64,000 nucleotides of DNA from Anoplopoma fimbria (GCF_027596085.1 NC_072456.1:17888718-17952717), one strand, 5' to 3'; shown: positions 23,605-36,933, counted from the stretch's first letter. Numbers and translations: made by a program. The notes: generated by a model not told the origin, from the letters alone.

Positions 23605-23670
23605 GAATGATTTTCTATGTTAACATGCAATAACTACACAGTTATTGCATGTTAACATAGAAAATCATTC
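23605..23670. repeat. perfect 31-bp inverted repeat with 4-nt loop
   Basis: Arm 23605-23635 and arm 23640-23670 are exact reverse complements over all 31 positions, separated by ACAC. The palindromic core TGTTAACA occurs in each arm. No target duplication and no transposon-like termini were seen. In RNA it would be a 31-bp perfect stem. It lies in the 5.2 kb pex5l intron. Confidence 0.95.
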
Positions 23671-25382
23671 AGTTTCTAATGATCTTTTTCATTGCCTCCT
23701 GTTTTTTATGAATCAATGTCAGTGAAAAACATTGTCAACCAAACAGAGGGGATGGCAAACGTTGCCTTAAAGTTAAGTTCAGTAAAGAGAAGAGGCTCAT
23801 GACCCCTGTTAAACAGCCTTTTTATGCATTAGTTATTTGTGGAACCTACAAAGTTTTCTCACTTATCTCCCAGGACCCTGGCTGTGTCCTTTGTGCAATG
23901 CGAGACACATGACTGCATAATTGGCTTGCTGCTGTTTCATGACAACCAACTGAGAGCATTCGTTGACTGAAATCTCTGCGTAATTAGAGAGTATGCTTGT
24001 CTTCCATGCCTTGTGCTCTTTAGATGGCGAGTACAATTACAAATCAAGGGAGACATACTCATGGGGAAGGTTGCCTGAAGAGTTTTCAGCACCAAAAAGA
24101 AACACAAGCTGTTCATAAAAAGGCAATGATGTCAAAAATGTTTTGGCACCCTCGAGTCTACTTGAAATGATGAGGCTGGGAAGACAATTGCACTAGTTTT
24201 CCTCATCAACCGGATATCTCAACTGGATGATTGTATACTGTATATTAATTTAATGAATAATGAGTTGCTATGGGGGCCAATGGACTGAAGGCGAGCAAAT
24301 AAATATGATTGCTGAGCATTTTAGTTGAGCCTTTAGGTTTTCAGCTTCACAACATGATTAAAACAGAAATAATAGGGTAGTGAGAAGGGGAAGGACATGC
24401 ATTCTAATATGCCCTTGTCAAAACTCTTAGATTAGTATAAGTATTAGAAGTGTTACTGAGTTACAGAGAGACTTTTAAGAAAGTTTGTGTACTGACAATT
24501 TCATGCAGTTAATAGAACAGGTTCATGTTAAAAAGTCATAGTAATTGTTGAAACAGCGAGTACTTGACCTCTGACAGAGAGAAACAACAGCACGCTTCTC
24601 ATTTTTAGCCAATAAATGTTGATTTTGTCGATTTAAATGACAACTAACAGATTTGATAATCCCTAGATATTAGAATCAGTTAACAATTATCTGATTGACT
24701 TAATCAAATGCAAGACCCCTTGTTTGATCTTACCTATTTCCTAAATGTATTTTTATTGTTTCCGAGAGAAAACAGTCGCTTTATAATTTAACATTTAGCC
24801 AACAATACGTTTCAAGAGAGAAGAGATTGATCACTCAAATCAATCAATTGTGTTCCAGTGAATTCAAAGGTGAGAACCATTGTGTCTTTAGAGTATTCCT
24901 GTGAATATTGAACCGGCCTGTTAGAGCAAAGAGCTGACAAAAGAAAGAAAAGATTTTCTGAGATTGAGTTCGAAGGAGAGGGGATTCTATAAAGCGAGGG
25001 TTAGTTATTTCTTAGGGGCAACCAGCTGCTATGTTTTTCATGTTCCTACTTAAATTAAAAATTTAAACAGACATTTATTTGACTAGTGTGTACCAAACCG
25101 CAGATACCCATGAAACCAATTTATAATTCATGATGGGGTTTTAACAGTTCCATCAACGGGCAAAAATAGTCTTCAACCTCAAAATCAGACGAAAGTAAAA
25201 CTGCATGCAAGAGAGGGCACAACATGGTGTAGGTCTCATGTGGATCAGCATATTTTGGCTGGTAATTATCATTCATTATTGATTTTCTTTGCTTGCTAAT
25301 TCCTGTTCAGTGTTATTCAGTGCCAGTCCATCACAGTGTGAAAACAGATCGACAGACAATTACACCTAACATCCTCTTCACC

Positions 25383-25748
25383 GGGCTGCACGGTGGTGTA
25401 GTGGTTAGCACTGTCGCCTCACAGCAAGAGGGGCCCGGGTTCATTTCCCGGGCTGGACAACCTTCTGTGTGGAGTTTGCATGTTCTCCCCATGTCAGCGT
25501 GGGTTCTCTCCGGGTTCTCTGGCTTCCTCCCACAGTCCAAAGACATGCAGCTTAGGTCCATTGAAGACTCTAAAATTGCCTGTGGATGTGAGTGTGAATG
25601 GTTGTTTGTCTATATATATGTCAGCCCTGCGACAGACTGGCGACCTGTCCAGGGTGAACCCTGCCTTCACCCATTGACAGCTGAAATCGGCTCCAGCACC
25701 CCTGCGACCCTTAACTGGATAAGCAGGTTACGGAAAATGGATGGATGG
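25383..25748 (+). mobile_element. tRNA-like SINE with ATGG tail and 12-bp target duplication
   Basis: It begins GGGCTGCACGGTGGTGTAGT, with an A-box-like TGGTGTAGTGG and a B-box-like GGTTCATTTCC (consensus GGTTCRANNCC). It continues through a conserved body and ends 'ggataagcaggttacgg' plus ATGG units. It is flanked by perfect 12-bp direct repeats ATCCTCTTCACC at 25371-25382 and 25749-25760, the mark of LINE-mediated target-primed insertion. This family is very abundant in fish; I do not assign a Repbase name. An open frame of 177 codons across it is not a gene. Confidence 0.85.
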
Positions 25749-25758
25749 ATCCTCTTCA

Positions 25759-25805
25759 CCTGCATGTCTTTAGACTGTTGGAGGAAATCACAGCAGCTGG
25801 AGAAA
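25759..25805 (-). repeat. older inverted fragment of the same SINE family
   Basis: The right flank 'ctgcatgtctttagactgttgg' is the reverse complement, with changes, of 'cctcccacagtccaaagacatgcag' inside the SINE. The left flank (about 25350-25382, 'gacaattacacctaac') fits the next part of the same old copy. The younger SINE therefore landed inside an older, reversed copy. Confidence 0.6.
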
Positions 25806-27443
25806 AAAACTATGTTCCTCTTTTAGAACTACTTGGCACTGATTATTTTATGTGCAAGAATTTGCTTTTAAATGGGGCATAAATCAACAATATTACACAC
25901 AGACTACAAATTAGACAGGATCTGACAATTTGGGGAATTCTGAGGTGCATGACCAATTAATATTAGGCCTAAACCGTTGTCGGTGTGAGTAGCAGAGTTA
26001 GTGGGGAGACAGAAGGTTTAGCGTTTCACACAACATTGGCCCATAATTCGCCCGCCTGAATCAGCACAGTCAGTGGCCAGTTTGGAGATGACACACGTCA
26101 GCTGTGCAATCTGGTTTTGCAAATCATCGTCATTCAAAAGATGGTACAGCTCAGTGAACAAGGTCCCGTCCCCATGTGGAAACCAAGATGGCACTTTTAC
26201 TCGACATCTGTTAGAGTCAGAACATTCAATTTCTCAACACCTACTTTGACCCAGTTAATTCATCGGCAGGATGAAGAGGTTGTAATGAATAAAGTACCTT
26301 AGAGTAGACATATGTTGTAAGGAGACACCTTTGAACTTACATTTCACATCGCTCCACTGATGCTACAAGTAAAATCAGATTTGCCAGTTTCGGCTAATGC
26401 TTTGAATAGTAGTAGGTGGGGTTTGGTCAACAATAGGCTATTATTATTATCGTTGATGTAATTTAATCTAGAATTAGGATTTATACTATGTAATGTTTGG
26501 ATTCTGCGCAATTACTATGTATTGGGCTGTAGTGACCTAATGAAAAGTCTACCATTTTACCTCAAAAAATTCCTGATGAGTTGGTGTATTGATAAAAACA
26601 AAATGCAACAAAAGTGCAAGGGAAACCCAGAAAATAAATTATGACATATGTGAAACATGAAACAAACAGAATTTTTTTATATTGTTTTCCACCGTTTGAG
26701 GTTTAACTGTCACTCTTTAAAATTTCATCATCTTGTTGCGGCCAATTATTCTGCAGTGGTTAAATGGCACAACAATGTAAAGGCGACCAACTGTTTTCTT
26801 GATGGCCCCAACACCAGATAATTGAGTAACAGTAGTGGATAGAAGCAATCATAAATTAACATTTTCATTAGCTGATCTTCTGGAAATTTGATTAAAATTT
26901 GTAAAGTGACTCAAATATTGACTTGAAATCTTCTACTATATGTATTACTATACAGTTAAGGGATAGAGAGAGAGAAAGCAAGGAGACCCACAGTAATTAA
27001 TTAGCTATCCAACAGGAATCAATAATGCACCTCTTGGTATTGCATCTTCCAGTGGTGGAAGATAACATACTCTTTGTTTAGCCAGTAACAGTGATCAATG
27101 GTATGATGTTGTATTTGATAGACACGTGACCCAGCTGAATAAAAAACGCCCTCCCTAGTATTGTTGCCTGTTAACAGGAGGCATAATCCAATGTGATATT
27201 TAAGTCTCTTATATGATAACAAACACAACATGGTATCGGAAAGCTTTTCCTCTACATCATACACTGCACGATAATAGTACATTTGTAGTCCATATTATTC
27301 TTTTGAAATGGAGCTATCTTAATAGTACCTTTAAAAGGGCATTTTAAATAGCAAATTACTTGTAATACAGGGTCATCTATGTATGCTTTCATGTCAACTG
27401 TTAGACAGACATTTTTACAGACTGAAAATTTTGTGTACTGTAC

Positions 27444-27555
27444 CAGCTGTGTTGGAAGTCACTGGGCGGGAAACCCCATCACACTTGGTCTCGCAGAGGA
27501 AATCGTCGATGGAGGGACTTAGAAGCGGGCGACTCTCTTGTTGCTCACTCACCAG
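27444..27555 (-). CDS. pex5l: pex5l exon: QQESRPLLSPSIDDFLCETK segment
   Basis: The second recognised coding exon is 112 bp: 37 codons plus one base. Its acceptor 'tttttccag' has a good pyrimidine tract and its donor is 'GCTG|gtacag'. It encodes LVSEQQESRPLLSPS, then IDDFLCETK, then RPVTSNTA, nearly identical to human PEX5L. The single final G joins the TT that opens the next exon to make a valine (TA-V-LSS), as in the human protein. This is the strongest match in the N-terminal half. By mammalian TRIP8b nomenclature it probably corresponds to the first constitutive exon, which is an inference. The acidic IDDF stretch lies in the intrinsically disordered N-terminal region. Confidence 0.96.
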
Positions 27556-28086
27556 CTGGAAAAAGCAAACAGACAGGACAGTTCAGGCTCTCACTCAGCA
27601 TGACACTCATCCATCATACAAGAGTCCCTGGTATGTTAACATTAAGTGAAGTTCAGTCCTTTTTGGTCATGATACAGACGACACCAGAGTCCCCACACTG
27701 ACACATCTCTGCTTTGCAAAAATCTTGGAACATGTCTTAGTGGCTTTTTACGAAGATAACACACATTTGTGCTCCTTTGCAGCACATCATTTATTCACAA
27801 GCATCTTGACATAGATACACTGAAGTGATTCAAGTGTGTGTTGATCCACTCAGATGGTAGTGATGTTGCAGCGTTTTTCTAACATTTCTAAGAGTTTGTG
27901 CTTGGGAAGAGCACAGAGCGACTTGACATGTCACAGGGACCACATTCAGTCATGTACTGTGTTTTTTGAGTCATGGTAAGACCCAGTGGCTGCTTTTTGT
28001 TTCCTAGCTACATGTTCCAGTAATGTTTGAACATTGCCAGATGGTTATATTGTTGCATGAGTATGGGAGTAGTTTTAATGGTAGCT

Positions 28087-28136
28087 TAGCTACAGCCAAC
28101 TGAAACTTTTTGAAGCGTTTCAGTTGGCTGTAGCTA
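28087..28136. repeat. perfect 20-bp inverted repeat, 10-nt loop
   Basis: TAGCTACAGCCAACTGAAAC (28087-28106) and its exact reverse complement (28117-28136) flank TTTTTGAAGC. Intronic; no transposon ends. Confidence 0.93.
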
Positions 28137-31100
28137 GTTTTAAGATGCATCCATGGGTTGAACCCACTTAGCCCTGCCCTAATTTGTTACCCAGTTTTAA
28201 ACCCAGGCAAGTGTACACAATTAAGTAAACTGGGTCTCTCATATATAATACATTTAAGATATCAGTTTACTACAGAAAGATGACCAGGTTACCACAGTGC
28301 ATCAGTCCTCGTCATTGAGTGGAGCTGAGAGAAACCCGCTGGATCTGTCCCAAACAATCATTGCTTAACCATTATTGGCTATCTCACCTTCCACACTATG
28401 AATATGCTAATGACCTTGCCTATGATGCACCAATTTGTGGACTTGCCTGTGCAGCTGCAGAATATGTTCCATCCAATTAATTATTGGTACCCTGAAGCCT
28501 CGATGCACCTGTTGCAGCTGGCCACAATTTACCAACCAATGCTTTATAATTTGGAGGTAAAAACCAGTGTTGTCTCGTAGAAAGCCACCACCACTTTTGT
28601 CAGCCTGTGTAGCGTGTATATAATGCTGGCAACGAGCAAACATGACATTTGTTATTGTAGCTCTCCAGGCCATGATCGCAAGCAGAATTTAAATGAAGGT
28701 GCTAAAGATTAATTACCAATCATGGAATGGACTGCACACAACGTGCCATATGCTTAATATGAAAGGTGCTGAAGGTGGTTTTACTTTCACGTCTTCATAC
28801 CTGTCCTTGCAATTACAAATGTACTGTATATCCATTCTGTATTTAACATGTGTTTAGTTGATGTAGGCTTTACACCCTGATTATTTTGGGTTCCACAGAA
28901 GCCACAGATTGTACAAAAGTAGTTCATTGAATTTATTTTTCTTTTCTTGTGACCTGATAAACTCAATACGTAAGTAGAAACAAACTGGGATGCACGTTAA
29001 ATGAATGTGACAAAATACAGAAATTAAACATAATTACACAAAGTAATGAAATATTTCATGTTTTCTGCCCTATGCATGAACAAATACTTTGTTTCTGTCA
29101 TTTAGCCCTCATTGATATAGATGGGTTGACAAATTAATAGAAACACCTGATTGTGTAATGCAATACAGTTCAAAAGCTCCACACACTCAAGCCTCTAAAA
29201 TAAACCATAAAGATAAATCATTATAACTTTAATAAAAGTAGGATTTCTTGCAGGACTGTTATATTAGACAAATTTGGGAGTCTTGACTTGATGTAAGATG
29301 GTGTAAGATGTGCACAAAGATACATACTGTATCTAAACAAAATAAATGAGCAATTTTTGTAGCTGTCTTCTGAAACACGTCATCAGTTCACAGTTGTTTT
29401 TGTAAGAAATTCTTACTTTGTTTTAGCATTGTTCAGCTGTTAAATAGCGCTAGACTTGATCCACAATAAAAAAGAAAACTAATTATAACTCCTGATGAGG
29501 TGGATTTCATGAATTTTTGATGCAACAAAAGAAATGTTTCTTTACTTAATCAATAATGTTGTCCAACAAAGAGATAAGTGAAATGTAGAGAATGATGATA
29601 ACTAGTTGGGAGTACGATTCAATATTTGCTGCACAAAAGAATAAAGAAGAACTTTCCCCGGCTGCCAGAAAACCTTTTGAAAAAATACATAAATAATATC
29701 CATAGAGGGGTCATTACTTTGTTGAGCAAGAGTTTGTGCTACGCTGCAAGAACGCTGACCCAGCAGAGGTAATTAGAATTTGTGCTGTTGTGTTTTCAGA
29801 ATAAAGCTTTGGTTGGCGTGAAGTCTCACAGTGTGAAGTAACCTGATTTCACCCTCCGCTGCTGCTGGCCCATGCATTTTCCCCCAATTTTGGATTGCAG
29901 CGACAAATCATAGGGTGAAAATATAACCATATAGTCTCATTTTTTAAGGTCGAATTTATCCAGTGATTTACGGCATATGCTTGGAAGTGTGTTATTGAGT
30001 CTGAGTGAAGGCTGAGCCACCGTTGACTCAGTTACAGCTGTTAGTTCTGTCAAAGAGGTTGATGCCTCATTTCTTCTTGACTTTAAAACTTCTTAAAACC
30101 TGAATAATAACCATTCAAATGTTGGCCTTTAATGGAAGAAATTAATCATTTCAAATGGCTTCTGCTGCTTTAATTAGATTATTTTTGCACACATTCAACT
30201 GAATACCTACCTGATTAAAACACCACCTGAAACATAGGTAGAAATTATGTAACTGTCAGACCCAACGCTGGCAACGAGATGAGAGAAGCTCTGCTTGTCA
30301 TTCAGAGAAAACAAAAACGGCAGCATTCATCCGCCCTGCTATTATTATTTACCACATCAAAACACTTTTTCCCTTTTAGCCTGCGTGTTTGTGTTTGTTG
30401 TGGTTGATGGGAGGAGGTGGTCTGGCTCACTGTGTTATGTGTAGGCTGCTGGGTATGTTTTTCAGAAAACTTGCTTCTTTTTATCTTTCGGAATATTTAA
30501 TATCTGGTTCGCTCATATATGCAAACATGTCTGGTAGGTGTTGTGAATAATCAGATTCTTGTCCATCTAGACAATTCGATGGGCAACTATTAATTGATTA
30601 GTCTCATTGTCTGAAAATAAACTATTATATATATATATCATTTTTTATTTTCTTCCTGCATTTAAGACATTATTTTCATTTTTTTCTGAAATCAACAAAT
30701 CAAATGTAGCTTCATCCAAACCGCTTCTCAGCTGACTGGTCCATTAAACTTAAATTCCAGCTGAGCTGTATAAATATAGTTTACTCTTTTGAAACAAGCA
30801 ACCTGTAGACTGGAGGCGGAGAATCTCTTAACATTGGAAATTACATTCATAAATGCACATGTTAATAGTGGCCGTGTGGGGAAAATAATCAGATAAACAT
30901 CCGTCAGTGACTAACAATTTTAGATGCAAGCATCTTTTGGGAACATCTGAGAGTTACAGTCTGCATTTATGAGATGGACTGTTAAACCCTGTAGTCTGTG
31001 TGAAAACTCCCCTGAAGATAAATGACCTTGGATTTATCCACTGTTATTTCTTAAAGCAAAAAAACTCACTGTTTTTGATGCTGGGAATGATTGACTGACG

Positions 31101-31477
31101 GTCAGCACTGTCAACAGAGCAGCATGCTGGACATTTATAGCATACCATAATCCCCAAGTAATACATTCAATTCATTAAATTGTCAGGAGGTTTTAAGGGA
31201 ATAATAACAAATTTTTACAGCATCTTGGCTTAGAGCCCTGCTGACTCATGTTCACTGCTGAAAGTTGACAGCGTTGGCAACATGGCGTTTAGTTGTGAAA
31301 TGAGAACATTATTTGTGATAAACTGCAACCAGCTTGTCCATTGATTGACTTAGTGAGGATTATGAAAACAGGATCTGTGGTTCAGGAAGCTGCTGCTTGT
31401 CCAACTGAATGATGCATTTATATAGGATTATAAAGTTGTGTCACATGTTGTAGTTTTTAGCCAAGCTAGCAGCTCGA

Positions 31478-31870
31478 GTCGGTCGGTCGGTCGCTTCACA
31501 TGATTTGTCATTTGTCAATGTTGGTGACTTTTCCTGTAGTGCTACTATGAGATTGACATTTTGTTTTTTTTGTTGTGTATTGGATTGTTTGATGGAATAC
31601 TATGAAATGTAGACGTTCATGTTAAACATCTTCACAACTTCACCCAATAATTTGGTTTTAATAACAGCCAAATATTTGCAAAACTTATGAGATCCTATTT
31701 CCCAAAGCTAACATAGCTAATTAACAAACGTTAGCATTGCAACATGGTAAACAGAGATGGTGAACATAGCAAACATAATACAAATGTAAAATCATTAGCA
31801 TGTTTGCATTGTCATTGTGAGCATGTTAACATAATGACGCTATCATTTAGCACAAATCACTGCTGCATAT
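31478..31870 (+). repeat. interspersed repeat family A, copy 2
   Basis: It starts near a (TCGG)n-type 'gtcggtcggtcgg' and contains 'tagacgttcatgtt', 'acgttagcattgcaacatgg' and 'tgtcattgtgagcatgttaa', typical words of a common fish repeat. It shares words with 11036-11465 and the reverse of 52262-52640. Confidence 0.6.
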
Positions 31871-34800
31871 AAGTACAAAAAGTGGTTGTGGTTGCAAAAT
31901 TTAGATTTCATTAAGGATCAAGGATGTTTCCTGATGGAGGACACTACACGGTTGTGTTTTTCTAAGTACTTTCTATTATAGCCATCAGGGCCTACTTTAA
32001 ATAATGGTCTTGTAAAGATGAGACCTCCGCATTTTCCTCTTATAATCATCTAGAAAATGGGGACAGAAGGTTTACCGCATCCGTCTGGGGAGATGCATCA
32101 AGCACTTTGGTAGCAGGTAGAATGCAAACCCCAATTAACCAAGAGAGCAGCTTCCTGAGCTGTTTGCCCATTACCATCACTACAAGGAGGTTAGCGTTTT
32201 CCCCTTCTGCCTGTTTTCCTCTTTTGCTCCCCTTCTGTTATACCTTTTTGCTCACCTCCTATGCAAATCACTTTGGCACTTGTTTGCGTTAAAGAGCGAT
32301 GTAGAAAATGATGTAATGGAGAACTTGAGCTAATTGTGCCGCTTGGGCTTGACTCCAAGAGATCTCTCTGATGTTGCTGTTAATGGAGCCGTGTACCAGT
32401 TAAACTTGTCAGAGCTTTGAAGGCGGGGAGGTCGAGGTGAGGACAGGGGGAGGTGGAGAGGAGGAAAAAACACTACACAAAGGGAAAGGTGGATAAAAAA
32501 TATCAAAGCAGAGGCTAGAGTACTACAGGCTAGAGGCTATGTTAGGGATGGTTGTCTTGAGAACTAATTACAGCCAACATCTTTCAGTGTGTTTAGTTCA
32601 TGTGGAATAAGATGTGATCAGGAATTCTATCACATTTTACTCAGAATCTGTTTTTTCAAATGCTTTATTTTTTTGTCTTTATTCCGATATCTATCTATGA
32701 AAATCTTTTCTTTAACGCAGCAGTTTGTTTACTCATTACAGCTGTGTCAAAGCTGTTGTTGTGGGTAGCAATGAACAGTTCCATGTACTCCCACGGGCCT
32801 GCCTTCTGGAGTTCAGTTAGCTTACTTGGGTATTTTATGACTCATGATGGTTATACACGATTTGTCCTAAGGCAGCAAAATTTGAATAAAAGTGTGAAAA
32901 AGCTCAGACTGAATTTTATATAAATGTGTACTTAACTTTTTTGCAAAGGATAAGGGTGGCAGTATTGTGTAGTATCTTATATTCAGCAAACTCTTGTGAA
33001 AAGACCAAAATCAACAAAGCAGTAGTACATCTTTTAATACTTTCAAATTTCCCTGCCCTTTAAGCCCCAAGCTAATTGATTCCTACTGAAGATTCAAATC
33101 TTAAATGAATAGTTTTTTTCTAAAACAGCTGGGCACTGTAGTTTTTTGCAAACATAACTCAACCAGGAGGGAATATTCCATTTGTTGGAAACTATTTTAG
33201 CTACGTATTAATACACATTTTGTACTGAAGTATTTATGGCAACAGAACGATGTGGTACTGACTCAAAATAAACTATAGCGCCAATGCTTGTAATGAAAGA
33301 ACATTTCACCCAGTACCACAGTGTTAATAAGACATCTGAAGTCTTGGCCACATAGACAGTACTTGTGGAATCGATTTCATTGGATTTGAGTAAAATATGA
33401 AAAATATAGTATCACAAGATTCATCCTATAATCACCAAATCAACTTCAAATACACTAATACACTCTGGTTTAAGCCCTGTTTGTTTTTTGTTTTTTACAA
33501 ATCAAGTGATGGGCACCTGAGGAATAAGAAACTGTTCAAATAAAAGTTTGGGCTATTGTTAAAGATAGATGGTTAGGTGTAGCCTATATATGATGTCTGA
33601 TTTTCCAGTTGCTTCCTTTAAACTTTTCCTCATCTTCTCAGAGAGCTTCGGCTGAGCTGAGACCGGTTGACTCTATAGAAATCCAATGAGACATCATATG
33701 TGATATTTGGCTTTACAAATACAGTTGACTTGACTTGAGATGACATCTTGCGTGAAGAGCCACAGCCTGTCACTTAGCCTTTCTCACTTGCTAAGTGACA
33801 TCAAGATGGGACACGCTGCCTCTAAAACATTGGAACAACGTCAAAAGATGAGCTTAAAACTGCAGTTGTTTTTTTTAAATCTTGTGTTTATTTTCCTGAA
33901 AAAGGGGTTAAAGCAAAGTGATATACAAAACAAAGGGAGAAGGGACTTATGGACTTGGACATCTAGACTGATCAAAATTGTATTTGTTACATAAGAAAGA
34001 AAAACAAGCAACCTAATGTAAATGTTATCTGTTATTTGCTTTATTCAGTTCATGCATGAAATAATTCAACAAAGTCAGGCTTTGTTCTTAGTCAAATGTA
34101 TATGTTACCATGACGGTGGTTATCAATTTGCTTTTGTTACCCGGCTTTCTCTGGCTCTACATGTTTTTATGAAAGGGAGTGTTTGGCGTCATTTGACTCT
34201 ACTACACACTGGACTGATTGTGTGCTGCCTACTTCTGCCTATGTGAAACAATTATTACAGCAAATTACAGCCTTAGTTAAAATCTTATTTTGATGTAAAG
34301 ATTTGCATATTAGCATAAATGTAGCAAAATGCGGAAGTGAAACATAGTGCTATGTTTACCTGTAGAGAATAGTGCATCGTCTACAAAAATATAACACAAA
34401 ATATATATTTCGAATATATAACCATATGTCATTGTTAGGGCTAGGCAGCTAAAATCTATATCAAGGTAAATTATTTGATTTAGCCAGATAATGACAAAAG
34501 TAAGAATTATTATTTTTATTTATAAACTCGTATATTTTCTTTATTGTGGTTGATAACGTCTGATATGTTTGTCATGACTGTGAATCAGAGGATATTTTCT
34601 GGGAAACTGTCTTGCTGAAACAGTGAAAACCTTCATGAGCTGGATAATGGTTCCATCACTATGTGCTGGATGTGTTCATGTACGTGTTTATGTTTTTCTC
34701 TCTCTTAAGGATGAGAGTATTGATATTTGCAGGTGGTAAAATGTTATATACTGACAACTATTGATCTATTGTCCATAATATTGATTTCTGCGACACTCCA

Positions 34801-35087
34801 GCATCTTAAAGGAATAAAAAAAAATTGTTGCAGAGGAATGCTGTTTTCTTGCATTTTTATAAAGTTATTATTAATAAATATTTTTTTATTTACAAGTCAT
34901 ATCTTGGTAGTGTGAACTCAGCAGCTTCCATCTCTCAGCAAAAATGCTGAGGCATAATTAAATCCCCTCCACTTGAGTGGAAGCATTATCTTGGTTGTAT
35001 GACAGCTTATCAAAATCAGACATTGTACTAGATAATTAAACAAGTATTAAGCATGCTACAGGTCATTAAGCACAGACAGATATACAA

Positions 35088-35173
<86 letters not shown>
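35088..35173 (+). repeat. (AC)n microsatellite, ~43 units
   Basis: Uninterrupted CA/AC run in the intron downstream of the exon at 35896. Confidence 0.97.
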
Positions 35174-35176
<3 letters not shown>

Positions 35177-35895
35177 TGTACAAAAAGCAATCAAGCACAA
35201 AGCAAGAAAACTCATATTGGCATCAGGAGCACCGACTGCATCCAGCTACAACATTGAAAAAGCAAAAGAGAAGTGAAAAGCTCAGCAGCGGGTACAGTCA
35301 TTTGCTGCAGTATTTTGTACACAGAGAGCTCATTCAATAGCTCAATGCAGTGCCGGGGCATAGCATTTTGGAAATGCATTCTCACGCTGTTTGTGTTGAG
35401 GATTAGCTGCTTATGAGGTGTAAAAAGTTCATGAGGGAGTTATTTTCTGTCCGGATTAGGAATGAGAGAGGAAATTTGTGTGACCCTCTGGTTAATCCAC
35501 CCCTTACATACTAAATGCACAATAAACGTTAACTAGAAGAGCACCATGAATCTTTAAGAGGCTAATTTGAAAAGATAAAAAAAGTAATGTAGATAATTGC
35601 AGCAATTTGAGGCTGCTTCAATAGATCATAAGATCATTATTCACTGTTTGTGTAAATGCAGTGATATAGTGGGAGGATTTTATACCCCATAGAGCAGCTG
35701 GAAATGAAGTATTTGTTGCTACTGTGTTAGATACAACAGTCAAAAGGCTTAAGAAATGAGTTAGTAGACAGTGGAGGTCAGTTATAGGACACTCAAAGCT
35801 TTGCTATTGTTCAGTATGACTAACACAGGAGGACGTTCCACTTGGAGGCAGGGGAGGGGGATGGCGAGGGGGGTTTCTGAAATGGTTCTGCCCAC

Positions 35896-36000
35896 CTTGG
35901 TAGTCACTGTGAGGAGGGGCTTCCCTTCTGATGACGCCTTACTTGGTATCTCCTTCAGGACCATGGCAACAGTCTTATCTGCAGCCCTAGAGTCTTTCCC
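35896..36000 (-). CDS. pex5l: pex5l exon: N-terminal segment with the KEIP and KPLLT motifs
   Basis: Coding exon of PEX5-related protein (TRIP8b), a neuronal TPR protein that binds the C-termini of HCN channels and controls their trafficking and cAMP response. The exon is 105 bp (35 codons), phase 0 at both ends, with acceptor 'ttgtag' and donor 'AAG|gtgggc'. It encodes GKDSRAADK, then AMVLKEIP, then GKPLLTVTTK, which aligns without gaps to the human N-terminal segment GKGSRAADK...KEIP...KPLLT. In mammals this part is encoded by an exon of the alternatively spliced 5' region, so it may be optional here too; that is inferred from family knowledge. The next exon downstream is 8.3 kb away. A long open frame on the opposite strand is only its antisense shadow. 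Confidence 0.93.
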
Positions 36001-36933
36001 CTACAACAGTGAAATCAACAATGACTCGTGTCAGGACAGTTTGTCAACTCAGTGCTTTTTGCCCCCGTCCAGGGCATCTTACATAAAAGACTTTACTTTA
36101 CTTTATGATGATGGAAATACTGTGTGGGTAACTGTCTACGGTAACAACACATTGATTGAAGACATTTCCACAAGACTATGGCAATGAAAAGAGGGTCACT
36201 GCACAATGTAGAAGGGTTGACTATAGACAGTGATGAGCATAGTCGTCCACAGCAGTACTTATCAAGTACTTATGATGACAGAATATCATACAGAACTCAT
36301 TACACAGACTGTGGTATTTACTAAGAATAAAGTACAGTGTATGGCAGATGAAGGTCCATGTCTACTGGGCAGCTGACCGGTGTTGTGTTTCTCGGGTTGT
36401 ACTGATCAAAGCTACATTAGACATGTTGGAATCACAACAAAGACGTAATTGAAAGGTTCAAACTGCAATACTAAAAAGTCATGTGATGAAAGACTGACTG
36501 CAGGCAGTTCTTATGTTGTCTGATCTGTGAAGCCTCATACTGAAGAAGACCAAAGCAATGGGAGAATAAAAGAGGAAGAGGAGTTAATTCTGGTGAGTCC
36601 ATTCTCTGAATGGTGTGCCCGCTTGTTAAAGGTGCCCTGTTGAGTTGGTGACTTGTAGCAACATGAGTTGAAGTAGGTTGCTAGCAAGTAAACATAAATA
36701 AAACAATGACGGTTTTGCAAATCCAAGTGGCGTTTTGATTTGTAGCACTGAATGTTGACATTGTTTTTAACTTTACCAATGGGTACCTTAAGTTTCTAAT
36801 GATCACAGAACATTTCGTACCAGTGATCATACCTGAAACTTAGATTTATTTTTGTTTTTCGAAGAAGGGATGGTTTTTGGAACACATTGAAGCTATACTT
36901 TGGGCTTTGGCCAAGTATACATGTACCACAACT

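Larger units (their letters stand above)
22229..27443. other. pex5l intron, 5.2 kb
   Basis: It holds the 31-bp perfect hairpin at 23605-23670 and a nested SINE at 25383-25748. A moderately G/C-balanced block at about 23870-24060 with 'ctgcataattggc' and 'gcgtaattagag' could be regulatory; nothing proves it. Confidence 0.6.
27556..35895. other. pex5l intron, 8.3 kb
   Basis: It contains a hairpin at 28087-28136, interspersed repeat A at 31478-31870, and a (CA)n array at 35088-35173. Blocks around 29720-29950 and 32030-32450 have a less AT-biased, motif-rich look and could be conserved noncoding sequence. No exon recognised. Confidence 0.6.

Noticed and set aside
25293..25826. 177-codon open frame, the longest in the window
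   Set aside because: It runs through a SINE and its flanks; the translation is repeat sequence.
35771..36187. 138-codon open frame on the plus strand
   Set aside because: It is antisense to the pex5l exon at 35896-36000 and shows no domain or splice support.
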